Below are positions 1-6,686 of a DNA stretch of 64,000 bases, in pieces. The notes beneath the pieces were generated by a model, which was not told the DNA's origin, did not search any database, and worked only from the letters and a program-made list of their open reading frames with translations. How positions within the stretch are numbered: position 1 is the first letter of the stretch; the number at the start of each line of letters is the position of its first letter. Position numbers and translations under genes: made by a program. Source of the DNA: Scytonema sp045865695. GTDB lineage: Bacteria > Cyanobacteriota > Cyanobacteriia > Cyanobacteriales > Nostocaceae. Location: the NCBI RefSeq assembly GCF_045865695.1, contig NZ_BAACAP010000247.1, positions 91,753 to 155,752 of the forward strand, in the 5' to 3' direction.

Positions 1-72
1 AAGTTCAGCACCAACCATGCATCCGATAGCTTGGGTGCAATTATGTGTTATTTACTAGATAAAGGAGAATAA
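1..72 (+). CDS. C-terminal fragment of a phage gene, 5' end outside the window
   Basis: Frame 1 is open from the first base to a TAA at 70-72 and encodes 23 residues ending in YLLDKGE. The next gene begins at base 73 directly after this stop, so the reading frame probably belongs to an operon entering from the left. The segment HASDSLGAIMCYLL faintly recalls the ends of some terminase large subunits (H-x-S-D-A-L-G-Y), but 23 residues are too few to assign a function. Confidence 0.5.
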   Translation, partial: KFSTNHASDSLGAIMCYLLDKGE

Positions 73-390
73 GTGAGCTTTGACGATTTTATAGAAATAA
101 TAGGTGTCGATTTACTTCAATCGGAAGAATGGTCTAGTGACGATATAGAAAGTAATTCTCTGAAAAAATCTTTTCCAGAACTGAAAGATGCATTACTTAA
201 GTTTCAAAACGCAACAAATTGCAGATTCTTTTTCAACGATTACATTGAAATATGGAATTATTGTGTTTACATAGAAGGGTGGAGTTACACTTGGTATCAA
301 GAAGATTGCAGTTACGAAGTTGAATATCGCCGCTACTGTTGTAACGTTAAAACACTACACGATAATCTTGCAAAATTAGGATTTGTCTAA
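73..390 (+). CDS. hypothetical small phage protein, GTG start
   Basis: A 105-aa acidic, aromatic-rich protein that I do not recognise. The GTG start at 73 is supported by AAAGGAG at 61-67, at good spacing, and lies directly after the preceding stop. The middle of the protein carries a dense run of Trp, Tyr and Cys (IEGWSYTWYQEDC). This composition recurs in other small + strand genes here. The TAA stop shares its last A with the ATG of the next gene, an arrangement typical of a compact phage operon. Confidence 0.7.
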   Translation: MSFDDFIEIIGVDLLQSEEWSSDDIESNSLKKSFPELKDALLKFQNATNCRFFFNDYIEIWNYCVYIEGWSYTWYQEDCSYEVEYRRYCCNVKTLHDNLAKLGFV

Positions 391-608
391 TGAACGATTT
401 ATTAATGGAAGAGTTTGCGGTCATAGCAAAACTCAAGGGTGACAATATGTCGAAAGAAGAATTGCGCGAATTGGGAATTTATTATTGTAACAAAGCGTTT
501 ACATTATATAGAGCGCAACAAGAAACATTGCAACAATTATTAATATATCAGAAGAAAAATATGGAATACGTACAATCTGATATACTTTTGAATTGGGGAA
601 ATCAATAA
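390..608 (+). CDS. hypothetical small phage protein
   Basis: A 72-aa, mostly helical, acidic protein of unknown function. Its ATG overlaps the stop of the upstream gene by one base (TAATG), and its own stop is followed at once by the ATG at 609, so it is translated within the same operon. No domain, signal peptide or catalytic motif is visible. The Leu/Gln-rich second half could form a short coiled coil. Confidence 0.65.
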   Translation: MNDLLMEEFAVIAKLKGDNMSKEELRELGIYYCNKAFTLYRAQQETLQQLLIYQKKNMEYVQSDILLNWGNQ

Positions 609-818
609 ATGAGACACATACAATGGCGGCGAGAATCTACGTGTAAATTAGTTTTATACGTAACAAATGAGTCTTATACTGAAGGCGTTCGTTACAACAA
701 ATGTAAAACACCCGGTGTGTTTGTTCCAGATTACAAAATAACAGATGGTAGCCAAGGATACGCGACCATGCAAAATTGTTTGAAATTAGGTTACACATAT
801 TTACCCACGGATAGTTGA
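609..818 (+). CDS. hypothetical small phage protein
   Basis: A 69-aa basic protein of unknown function. Its ATG abuts the previous stop without a gap. It is followed at 833-854 by a 7-bp inverted repeat (AATGGTA...TACCATT) that may form a weak hairpin before the next small gene. No family is recognised. Confidence 0.6.
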   Translation: MRHIQWRRESTCKLVLYVTNESYTEGVRYNKCKTPGVFVPDYKITDGSQGYATMQNCLKLGYTYLPTDS

Positions 819-861
819 GAATTTAAGATTAAAATGGTAATAGTAAATACCATTCTCTCTC

Positions 862-1005
862 ATGTATAACGTAACACTTAAGGTTGAAGAAGATCGTTTT
901 TTTCTACCACTCCAAACAGAACGCGACGAATATCAGCGATTGCTATGTGACTTGTCAACCTTGAAGCAACAAATAAAAGGACGGATAGAAAAAAGAAATC
1001 ATTAG
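862..1005 (+). CDS. small hypothetical protein (47 aa)
   Basis: An open frame from ATG 862 to TAG 1003-1005 encodes a charged 47-aa peptide (KVEEDRFFLPLQTERDEYQR in the middle). Its charged, helix-forming composition and its fit between the flanking genes suggest real coding sequence. No strong ribosome site is visible. Two copies of the recurring word TAGAAAAA fall inside it, one on each strand (899-906 and 986-993). Confidence 0.5.
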   Translation: MYNVTLKVEEDRFFLPLQTERDEYQRLLCDLSTLKQQIKGRIEKRNH

Positions 1006-1057
1006 TATATGCCTCCTTTGAGTTGTCAGGGGAGGTTGTTTATTTATTGGAATAGTC

Positions 1058-1272
1058 ATGAAACTAAACACTATTGAAAATGTTATGCGGACAATATTCG
1101 ATACAACCGCATCATCTTATTTTTTTACACAGGAGAACCGGAGGAATTATGGTTGTACTTGGATGACAATTGGTATAGTTGGGAAGAATGTGCCTGTTAT
1201 TCAGATGCGCATTCTCTGTATCGTATTTGGAAACAACATCGTTGTGGAATACTAGTTGTAGAGGACTTATGA
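1058..1272 (+). pseudogene. small aromatic-rich gene broken by a frameshift in a T-run
   Basis: From ATG 1058 the frame reads to the run of seven T at 1120-1126. The original frame then gives low-quality sequence, while the -1 frame continues as a convincing protein (EPEELWLYLDDNWYSWEEC and onward) to TGA 1270-1272. That stop overlaps the next ATG at 1269. Joined, the product would be about 71 aa. The Trp/Tyr/Cys-rich composition matches neighbouring small genes. One lost T, a sequencing error in the homopolymer, or slippage are all possible. The first two are likelier, because no stimulatory structure is obvious. Confidence 0.55.
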
Positions 1273-1505
1273 AGAAGACAGATTGCGATGGCTGTGGTAA
1301 AGAAATACCGACTTATGATGAGTTGATGCTTGATTTCCTACAAGAGTAATATTATGGATTGGATATTTGCCCGGAATGCGACCACCAGATCGTATTGGCA
1401 GCAGCGTTAGCTGAAAATGACATATTACACGAGCGACCGTTAGGAACTGCAATGAAGAAGATGTGTGAAATGTATGGAGTAGAGGTAGAAAATGAGAATA
1501 AATGA
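1269..1505 (+). pseudogene. zinc-ribbon-like small protein with an in-frame TAA
   Basis: The frame from ATG 1269 gives CDGCGKEIP near the start and CPECD about 30 codons later, two C-x2-C knuckles typical of a zinc ribbon. An in-frame TAA at 1347-1349 separates them. Beyond it the frame stays open to TGA 1503-1505, making 78 codons with one nonsense codon. Without the second pair the zinc site cannot form, so the gene is probably inactive. Other genes use TAA normally as a stop, so reassignment of TAA is unlikely. Confidence 0.55.
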
Positions 1506-1650
1506 ATTCAAGTTATCGCGAGATACGTCCGAAGGTATGCGGTGGGCATTCTCGTTTGTTTCGCTTCATAATTTGGGAGAGAATTGTTATGGATTCTGGT
1601 TGTGGTTACCGTTTATGTTTTATTTACACGTAGAGTGGGAGATAAGATAA
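1492..1650 (+). CDS. small hypothetical protein (52 aa)
   Basis: ATG 1492 overlaps the end of the preceding frame, and the TAA at 1648-1650 overlaps the next ATG (TAATG). The C-terminal half is strongly hydrophobic and aromatic (CYGFWLWLPFMFYLHVEW), so it could be a membrane peptide or a packed aromatic core. Function is unknown. The coupled start and stop are the main evidence that it is translated. Confidence 0.5.
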   Translation: MRINEFKLSRDTSEGMRWAFSFVSLHNLGENCYGFWLWLPFMFYLHVEWEIR

Positions 1651-2051
1651 TGACCGATATATATTTCACAGCATCTGGTGATGGAAAAGTATTACTAAAT
1701 TCAAATTACATGGTCATACAATTACCACACGAACACGATGCTGAAGAACTAGCTGATGCTCTCAATGAAACAATTGAAGTGTGGATGAGTGAATATGAGG
1801 ATAGAAAAAAGAAGAGATATGGACTATATGGTCACAACAACAAGTATACAAACGAAGATGCTGAGTTTCGTGTGTTTGCTGTACTGGATAACCACAGCGC
1901 AGAACTAGATAGTAAGTGTTTGTTCTGGGACTCTTACAGAAAAATGTCAGTAATTTTGTACAACAATTTTTTCTATCGTGCTGAATGCATACAAGCGCAT
2001 GGTAAAGATTGCTGGAAAGCCAAGATTGAGATTTCAAACATTATCGAATAG
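1650..2051 (+). CDS. hypothetical phage protein
   Basis: A 133-aa protein starting MTDIYFTASGDGKVLLNSN. An upstream in-frame start at 1584 exists, but ATG 1650 couples by one base to the preceding stop and gives a natural beta-rich N-terminus, so I prefer it. No family is recognised. The C-terminus (KAKIEISN) suggests a beta-strand protein with several aromatic residues. It ends just ahead of the next ATG at 2059. Confidence 0.65.
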   Translation: MTDIYFTASGDGKVLLNSNYMVIQLPHEHDAEELADALNETIEVWMSEYEDRKKKRYGLYGHNNKYTNEDAEFRVFAVLDNHSAELDSKCLFWDSYRKMSVILYNNFFYRAECIQAHGKDCWKAKIEISNIIE

Positions 2052-2058
2052 AAAACAC

Positions 2059-2358
2059 ATGAGTTACAGAATCACCAAACTTGACAGCGATCGCATTGAA
2101 ATTGAATTCGACGGACATACGCTCGAACTCACAACACATCAACTGTTGGGGGCGATTGCGGCTACTGTCGGTGCTGAAGATTATCTAGAGAATTTGAAAA
2201 TCGCACATGGTAATCTTGCTTATCAGTTGTATTTACAAAATTGTCCTGGTGAAAATGCATCAGAACCATACGAATGGAATTCTAACAGTGGTGAAAAATT
2301 GGAAAAACTGTTAACCAAGATAAATGAGAAATTGTTTGAGATAGATGTAGAAAAATAA
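2059..2358 (+). CDS. hypothetical phage protein
   Basis: A 99-aa acidic protein starting MSYRITKLDSDRIEIEFDG. Longer upstream starts would overlap the previous gene heavily, so ATG 2059 is chosen. No domain is recognised. The last codons contain one copy of the word TAGAAAAA (2348-2355), and the stop overlaps the next ATG (TAATG at 2356-2360). Confidence 0.65.
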   Translation: MSYRITKLDSDRIEIEFDGHTLELTTHQLLGAIAATVGAEDYLENLKIAHGNLAYQLYLQNCPGENASEPYEWNSNSGEKLEKLLTKINEKLFEIDVEK

Positions 2359-2552
2359 TGACAAATACACCGGAAAGACCGCTAACCATTGAAGAACGAA
2401 TGACTCGTCTGGAAAACATATTCAGCAATATGGCTGAAACAATATTCGCACAAAACGAGGCGATTGTTACTACATATCGTATTGCTCAAGAAAACACCAG
2501 ACATATAAATGAAGTTCAAACCATAGGAGTTATCAGAAATGCCAATAATTAA
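2358..2552 (+). CDS. hypothetical small coiled-coil protein
   Basis: A 64-aa protein with a heptad-like helix (IEERMTRLENIFSNMAE) that could form a short coiled coil. It is translationally coupled at both ends: its ATG overlaps the upstream stop, and its last codons overlap the start of the next gene at 2539. No specific function can be assigned. Confidence 0.6.
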   Translation: MTNTPERPLTIEERMTRLENIFSNMAETIFAQNEAIVTTYRIAQENTRHINEVQTIGVIRNANN

Positions 2553-3000
2553 TAGCAGAAATCTGCAGGAAATAGTCGATAGAATCAACAGAAATGTTGA
2601 AAGTTGCTGGGTTAGCGTGTTCTCTTTAGAAAGATTTGAAGTTGGCTATCCAGTCAGCCCCAGATTCAGAGCGTGTAACCCCAAAACTATACAGTACGAT
2701 GGCGAATGGGTTGAACCAGCAGAACAACTGGTAAAGTTTATACAAGAATACACTGTTTGCGCTTCCTTTTATGTGAAAGCCGAGTTTGATTCAGCGGTTA
2801 AAGAAGCAGGTTTATGGTCATCTGTAGATTTTAACAATTGCCTCGACCACTATTTAGGAGAGCAAGATGCAGATTTGATTGATTGTTACAAACGAATAGG
2901 CAGACCTTTACTATCCTGGGAAGAATTTGTAAATTCTCGCTCAAAAGTAGGTAAACCTTCACTGTCTTCAAAAGGCTCCCCTTTAAGGGGAGCCTTTTGA
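2539..3000 (+). CDS. hypothetical phage protein ending inside a terminator
   Basis: A 153-aa protein without a recognised family. The first 140 residues look like a normal soluble protein. The last dozen (SSKGSPLRGAF) are encoded by the perfect hairpin at 2968-3000, and the TGA stop is the end of that hairpin. Either the gene has been extended into its own terminator after losing an earlier stop, or the terminator evolved within the 3' end. It is the last gene of the left + strand operon. Confidence 0.6.
   Translation: MPIINSRNLQEIVDRINRNVESCWVSVFSLERFEVGYPVSPRFRACNPKTIQYDGEWVEPAEQLVKFIQEYTVCASFYVKAEFDSAVKEAGLWSSVDFNNCLDHYLGEQDADLIDCYKRIGRPLLSWEEFVNSRSKVGKPSLSSKGSPLRGAF
2968..3000 (+). terminator. 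strong hairpin terminator overlapping the gene end
   Basis: A near-perfect inverted repeat has 14-bp arms (TCAAAAGGCTCCCC / GGGGAGCCTTTTGA) around TTTAA. The GC-rich stem has A/T tails on both sides, so it could act in both directions. It closes the left + strand operon and faces the convergent portal gene. Confidence 0.8.
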
Positions 3001-3048
3001 AGACCCAGAAGACTAGCTAGGAAATCTGTTAAATAAACAAGTGGAAAA

Positions 3049-3079
3049 CGATCGCACTCTTCTATGCGATCGCTTTTTT
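3049..3079 (+). terminator. rho-independent terminator built from HIP1-type arms
   Basis: CGATCGCA (3049-3056) and TGCGATCG (3065-3072) form an 8-bp stem with an 8-nt loop, followed by C and six T. This is a second terminator behind the left operon. The right arm lies within a HIP1 octamer. Confidence 0.7.
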
Positions 3080-3140
3080 GCGTTTAAGCACTTTTTACCT
3101 AGTCCTTAAAGGGTTTCAGGCTTTGAGAGACTATAAGCAA

Positions 3141-3223
3141 GCTTATTTGCGTTAAAAGACTCAAATAAGCCTAATATTATGTCAAATTCCCCTTATATAG
3201 CTATATAAGGTAGTTATATAAGG
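3141..3223. repeat. cluster of inverted repeats including a perfect 20-bp palindrome
   Basis: GCTTATTTG (3141-3149) and CAAATAAGC (3162-3170) form a 9-bp inverted repeat with a 12-nt spacer. Twenty bases on, CCTTATATAG/CTATATAAGG (3191-3210) is a perfect palindrome, and its right half is largely repeated at 3214-3223 (TTATATAAGG). The cluster lies in the 277-bp non-coding gap between convergent operons, behind two terminators. That location makes a protein-binding, replication or recombination site plausible, but nothing identifies which. Confidence 0.6.
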
Positions 3224-3277
3224 TTGGGCTAAAAAGTACTTACCAACCATCAATCAGAAAAGTCATAAAAATAACAC

Positions 3278-4612
3278 CTAACCCCCCAAATAATCTTGCT
3301 GGTACTCCTCCGGTACCTGTTGTTGATTTGGATCGACCGCAGGTTGTTGGAGTGATGCCAACATCTGTTGCTGCATTGCTTGTTGTTGCTGCATTTCGGG
3401 TGTAATTGGCGGCAACTTCAAGCGTTCTCTAAGTGCATTCTGTGCAGTCATATCTGTTTGATTTATCAATCCCATACTCATAGCGGACATGAGGTTCTGA
3501 GTAATCAAGCTGTCAGTTTGTGGGTCTGATGTTGCTGTAATTTCAAACGATCCATAATCATCTTGAGTCCCGAAGTTCCAAATTATCAGTGGACGACAAA
3601 CCTTCTCGATCAGATTGTCCCTGATTTGCTTCACAACTGCTTCTACAGTTGCGTCAAGTATTGTCATATGTTTTACACTGAGAGTTGCCATACCCATTGC
3701 ACCACTACCTTCATCCAGTACCATTGAAGGTACTCGGAAGGCTGCTAGAATACATCGCTTCAACATCTGCTCGCTGATAGTCCAGAATTGCTCTCCAGCA
3801 GGTATCTGAAGGGCTGATACGGCGTTCTTCTTATCGGTAACAATGTGTGAGTGGTTCTCCAATAGCTTCAATTGTTCTGCTAAGTGAAATACCGCATCTC
3901 GTTTCAGTGGTTGACCGTTGCGATCGCGTATCGGTTCGCCTGTATTGGGGTCTGTTACCAGAATTGTATTATCGGCATCAGCAAGTCCTAGGAGGATGCC
4001 TGTAGCGAGTGTCTTGGCGGATATTGCCATCTCCTGCATGATCAGAGAGTACAGCTTCACGTAGGGGTATGCCACCTCACATTCTGGGTTCCCGTATACC
4101 GTGCGCCTATTGAAGTTGGTAGCAAGTCCGTTGGTTATGTGAATGACCTTATCGTAAGGAATCCATATTTCTCTGTTTGTGTCATTGTATTTGACATGAG
4201 TCAATCGTCCATAATGTCCGGCGTATTGCAATCTCGATGGATCGAGCACGTTGAAACCATCAAGTCGCCACTCAACTTTGCGAAACTTCTTTTTTCTCCG
4301 AAAGCCGATCTCTGCAGCCATGTGACCGAACGGCATTGCTCCGGTGAGTGTGGCAACAATATCTGGTAGAGAACCGACCATGTTCTCTATGTTGTCTTTG
4401 ATAAATTTTTCTACCTCTTTGTTCTTGTGTTGGTATTCACCTAACGAGTTGGCAGCTCGTTGTGCTTTGATGTCAACTGCTGCTGCTGCCCAAGGGTTTT
4501 TGAGTATTTCTAGATATTCTTCTATCGAATGTTTGTTGGGGTTTGATAGTTCTTGTATTACATTTGTAGTTAGTGCTGTAATCCTCGAAGATAGGAATGA
4601 GGATGTGGTCAT
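3278..4612 (-). CDS. phage portal protein (DUF935/Mu gp29-like)
   Basis: A 444-aa protein that would form the dodecameric portal at the capsid vertex. The stretch around residues 100-170 (FRKVEWRLDGFNVLDPSRLQ, then WIPYDKVIHITNG) and the central helices (RCILAAFRVPSMVLDEGS; near residue 300) match the DUF935 portal family, which is usually 400-550 aa. The C-terminus is Gln-rich (EMQQQQAMQQQM) and ends in QQDYLGG. The ATG overlaps the end of the upstream frame by ATGA, and a TAGAAAAA word lies 4 bp upstream of it. The position is unusual: it is the last gene of the - strand series, about 55 kb of transcription order away from the minor head protein that normally follows a portal. Confidence 0.8.
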   Translation of the reverse strand: MTTSSFLSSRITALTTNVIQELSNPNKHSIEEYLEILKNPWAAAAVDIKAQRAANSLGEYQHKNKEVEKFIKDNIENMVGSLPDIVATLTGAMPFGHMAAEIGFRRKKKFRKVEWRLDGFNVLDPSRLQYAGHYGRLTHVKYNDTNREIWIPYDKVIHITNGLATNFNRRTVYGNPECEVAYPYVKLYSLIMQEMAISAKTLATGILLGLADADNTILVTDPNTGEPIRDRNGQPLKRDAVFHLAEQLKLLENHSHIVTDKKNAVSALQIPAGEQFWTISEQMLKRCILAAFRVPSMVLDEGSGAMGMATLSVKHMTILDATVEAVVKQIRDNLIEKVCRPLIIWNFGTQDDYGSFEITATSDPQTDSLITQNLMSAMSMGLINQTDMTAQNALRERLKLPPITPEMQQQQAMQQQMLASLQQPAVDPNQQQVPEEYQQDYLGG

Positions 4613-4866
4613 GAGATAGAAAAATAATCACTTACTATTGTTAATTGTTTTAGAACTTCTTTCGGTATTACTTGCTCTGGTAATTTTTTCTCTGGCTTGA
4701 AAGGTGGACTTGTTATAGTTGTATATTTTTTACAAAAAGACGGTATACCTTCTATAATTTTACATAATTGTAGAATTCCTTTTTTCTTTTTATTACCTAT
4801 AGTATCTTTAGAAAATATTGTGGGTTCTTTTACTTTGTATATTTTGTTATTAATTTCTGTTATTAA
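4609..4866 (-). pseudogene. open frame of 85 codons without a start, probably split from the upstream gene
   Basis: This frame encodes a lysine-rich, sensible protein sequence (VKEPTIFSKDTIGNKKKKG) and ends in a TGA that overlaps the portal ATG, the usual coupling in this operon, so it is probably real coding DNA. It has no ATG, GTG or TTG near its beginning. At 4865-4867 the upstream gene reads CTT-TAA. One extra T would join the upstream 373-aa frame to this one into a single protein of about 459 aa. A homopolymer deletion, a sequencing error or frameshifting could explain it. Confidence 0.5.
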
Positions 4867-5984
4867 AGCATTCCATCTATATTTTTAGGGTCTTCATCTT
4901 CAGGTTTTATTAAATAATTTTGCCAAAATTCTTTTCGCCATGAATTAGGTGTTAGCTTAGTAGATGGAACGTTAGGATAGTCAAATTTATAGAAATTATC
5001 ATTTTTGTAAATAACAATACTTTTATAGTATTTATTATCATTAGGGTTTGTTCCAAATTTAAAACCAATAAATTTATTTTCTAAAAAATAAGATATAGAT
5101 CCTTCAAAATAATCTGGTAACTGAATTGTTTTTGTTTTATTTTTTTCTATTAAGAAAATTTTATTATAATCAGAAGATTCTGATATAAACGATTTAAAGT
5201 CAGAATAAACTTCATCTCCAGATATCCCGCTACTTTTAAAGCGATAACTTAAATTGTAACTTTGTAAATTGTATGTACTAAATGCTAATGCTATGTGCTG
5301 GTCAAATCCTTCTTGAGGCTCTATTGCATAAATTAATCCTTTAAAATATATTACTGTATCTTTTTCTTTTTCTTTTTTGAAATTTTGAAAATCAGTAATA
5401 AATGTTTCACTAATATCGTAAGGTTCTTCAGAAAACTTCTCATGATAACCCGGAACAGACTCATTAATAAAAGCAATTTTAATTTCTTTTTCATGTTCTG
5501 GCGTCATCCAATATATCCATCGTTCGCTAGAATCGTCAATAGCTTTGACATAATCATTTAATCTGTCTCCATAAATTGGAGTTAATAACTCTTTTATTCT
5601 ATTAAATATTTCATAAAAAGTATAATAAAAATAATTTAAAGAACCACTCGTATCATTGTAAAAAGTTATATATGTTTCCGACATAGACGGTGCTATTAAA
5701 CATTTATATAAAATATCAAAAGTTGTTTCTTGATACCTTTTTCTACGCTGATTGATAATATTCTGCCTAACCACAACACTTTCACTACTACCAACAAACA
5801 CCCATTTATCATCCGCTTCACTCCATACAACAAATCCATCACTCGGTTGATTGTTAGTTAATATCAGTTTGTCGCTAGTAATGTTACCACCATTATGCGT
5901 AAACTTAGTTCCATCGTAAAATCCAGAAATAATATTACCGGAAACTAATTTTTTTAGTTCGTCTTGTAATTTGCGATCGCTCAT
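4863..5984 (-). CDS. hypothetical tail-associated protein
   Basis: A 373-aa, Tyr/Phe/Asn-rich protein. The N-terminal 30 residues (a short helix, then SGFYDGTKFTHNGG) resemble a fibre-attachment segment. The helix also resembles the start of the 58-aa protein at 12962-13138. The rest is aromatic, beta-rich and unrecognised. The ATG overlaps the stop of the lectin-like gene (5981-5984), so both are cotranslated. Context suggests a receptor-binding or tail-tip accessory protein. The C-terminus may be truncated by a frameshift (see 4609-4866). Confidence 0.6.
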   Translation of the reverse strand: MSDRKLQDELKKLVSGNIISGFYDGTKFTHNGGNITSDKLILTNNQPSDGFVVWSEADDKWVFVGSSESVVVRQNIINQRRKRYQETTFDILYKCLIAPSMSETYITFYNDTSGSLNYFYYTFYEIFNRIKELLTPIYGDRLNDYVKAIDDSSERWIYWMTPEHEKEIKIAFINESVPGYHEKFSEEPYDISETFITDFQNFKKEKEKDTVIYFKGLIYAIEPQEGFDQHIALAFSTYNLQSYNLSYRFKSSGISGDEVYSDFKSFISESSDYNKIFLIEKNKTKTIQLPDYFEGSISYFLENKFIGFKFGTNPNDNKYYKSIVIYKNDNFYKFDYPNVPSTKLTPNSWRKEFWQNYLIKPEDEDPKNIDGML

Positions 5985-6685
5985 GAATCAAATGCTCCTG
6001 TAGGGGGTATAAAGTTATTAGTGTAAATAGCACTACTCGAAACTCGAAACTCATCTATATAACCATGAAAATACATATCATATGGCGGATTTGATGGATC
6101 TAATGCTCCTATCTTAAAAGTACCATTTGTTCCAGAAATTGCTATATTGTTATTATTTGATACTTCTAAAACTCCATCAACAAAAAGATAAAAGTTATTA
6201 CCAGATCTTGAAACAGCAACATGAGTCCAAGTCTGCAAAACAATAGTTGATAAACTTGTTAGCGCAAACACAGTGTTTCCAAAATCATCTTGTTGAATAA
6301 AATTTATTTTATCGGTGTAGTCGATGTAAAAAGCATATCTTGAATATTGATTATTTAATAACTTAGAAAAAATAGTATGACCAAATTTACCTAATTCTTC
6401 TAAATAAATAAACGCTTCTATAGTAAAATCTGAAGTTCCAAAATTGAATTCATTTGAGTCTACGTAAATGTAGGAGCTATTACCGTCAAAATAACCACTA
6501 CTTCCTCCAAATTTATTTTGAACGGTAGAAATAATAGTATTACCAGATATAAATACTGGTAAATTATTAGCACTATCTGCGAAAGTAGAACTATTATTTA
6601 CTCCATCAAAATGTAACAATAGTTTTGTACTAAAATTATTGTTATTTGACAACTGTTGAAATAAACCTATTGGAAAAGTAAACAT
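5981..6685 (-). CDS. LamG/concanavalin-like lectin domain protein, probable receptor-binding tail protein
   Basis: A 234-aa protein that is essentially one LamG-like jelly-roll domain. The sequence LLLHFDGVNNSSTFADSA near residue 22, YFDGNSSYIYVDSNEFNFG near residue 67, FTIEAFIYL, WTHVAVSRSGNNFYLFVDG and the terminal YIDEFRVSSSAIYT are the canonical strand sequence of phage-tail LamG domains. These domains bind surface carbohydrate. It lies between the long fibre gene and the 373-aa protein in one - strand operon, with 1-2 bp gaps or overlaps, consistent with a tail-tip adhesin. Confidence 0.8.
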   Translation of the reverse strand: MFTFPIGLFQQLSNNNNFSTKLLLHFDGVNNSSTFADSANNLPVFISGNTIISTVQNKFGGSSGYFDGNSSYIYVDSNEFNFGTSDFTIEAFIYLEELGKFGHTIFSKLLNNQYSRYAFYIDYTDKINFIQQDDFGNTVFALTSLSTIVLQTWTHVAVSRSGNNFYLFVDGVLEVSNNNNIAISGTNGTFKIGALDPSNPPYDMYFHGYIDEFRVSSSAIYTNNFIPPTGAFDS

Positions 6686-6686
6686 A

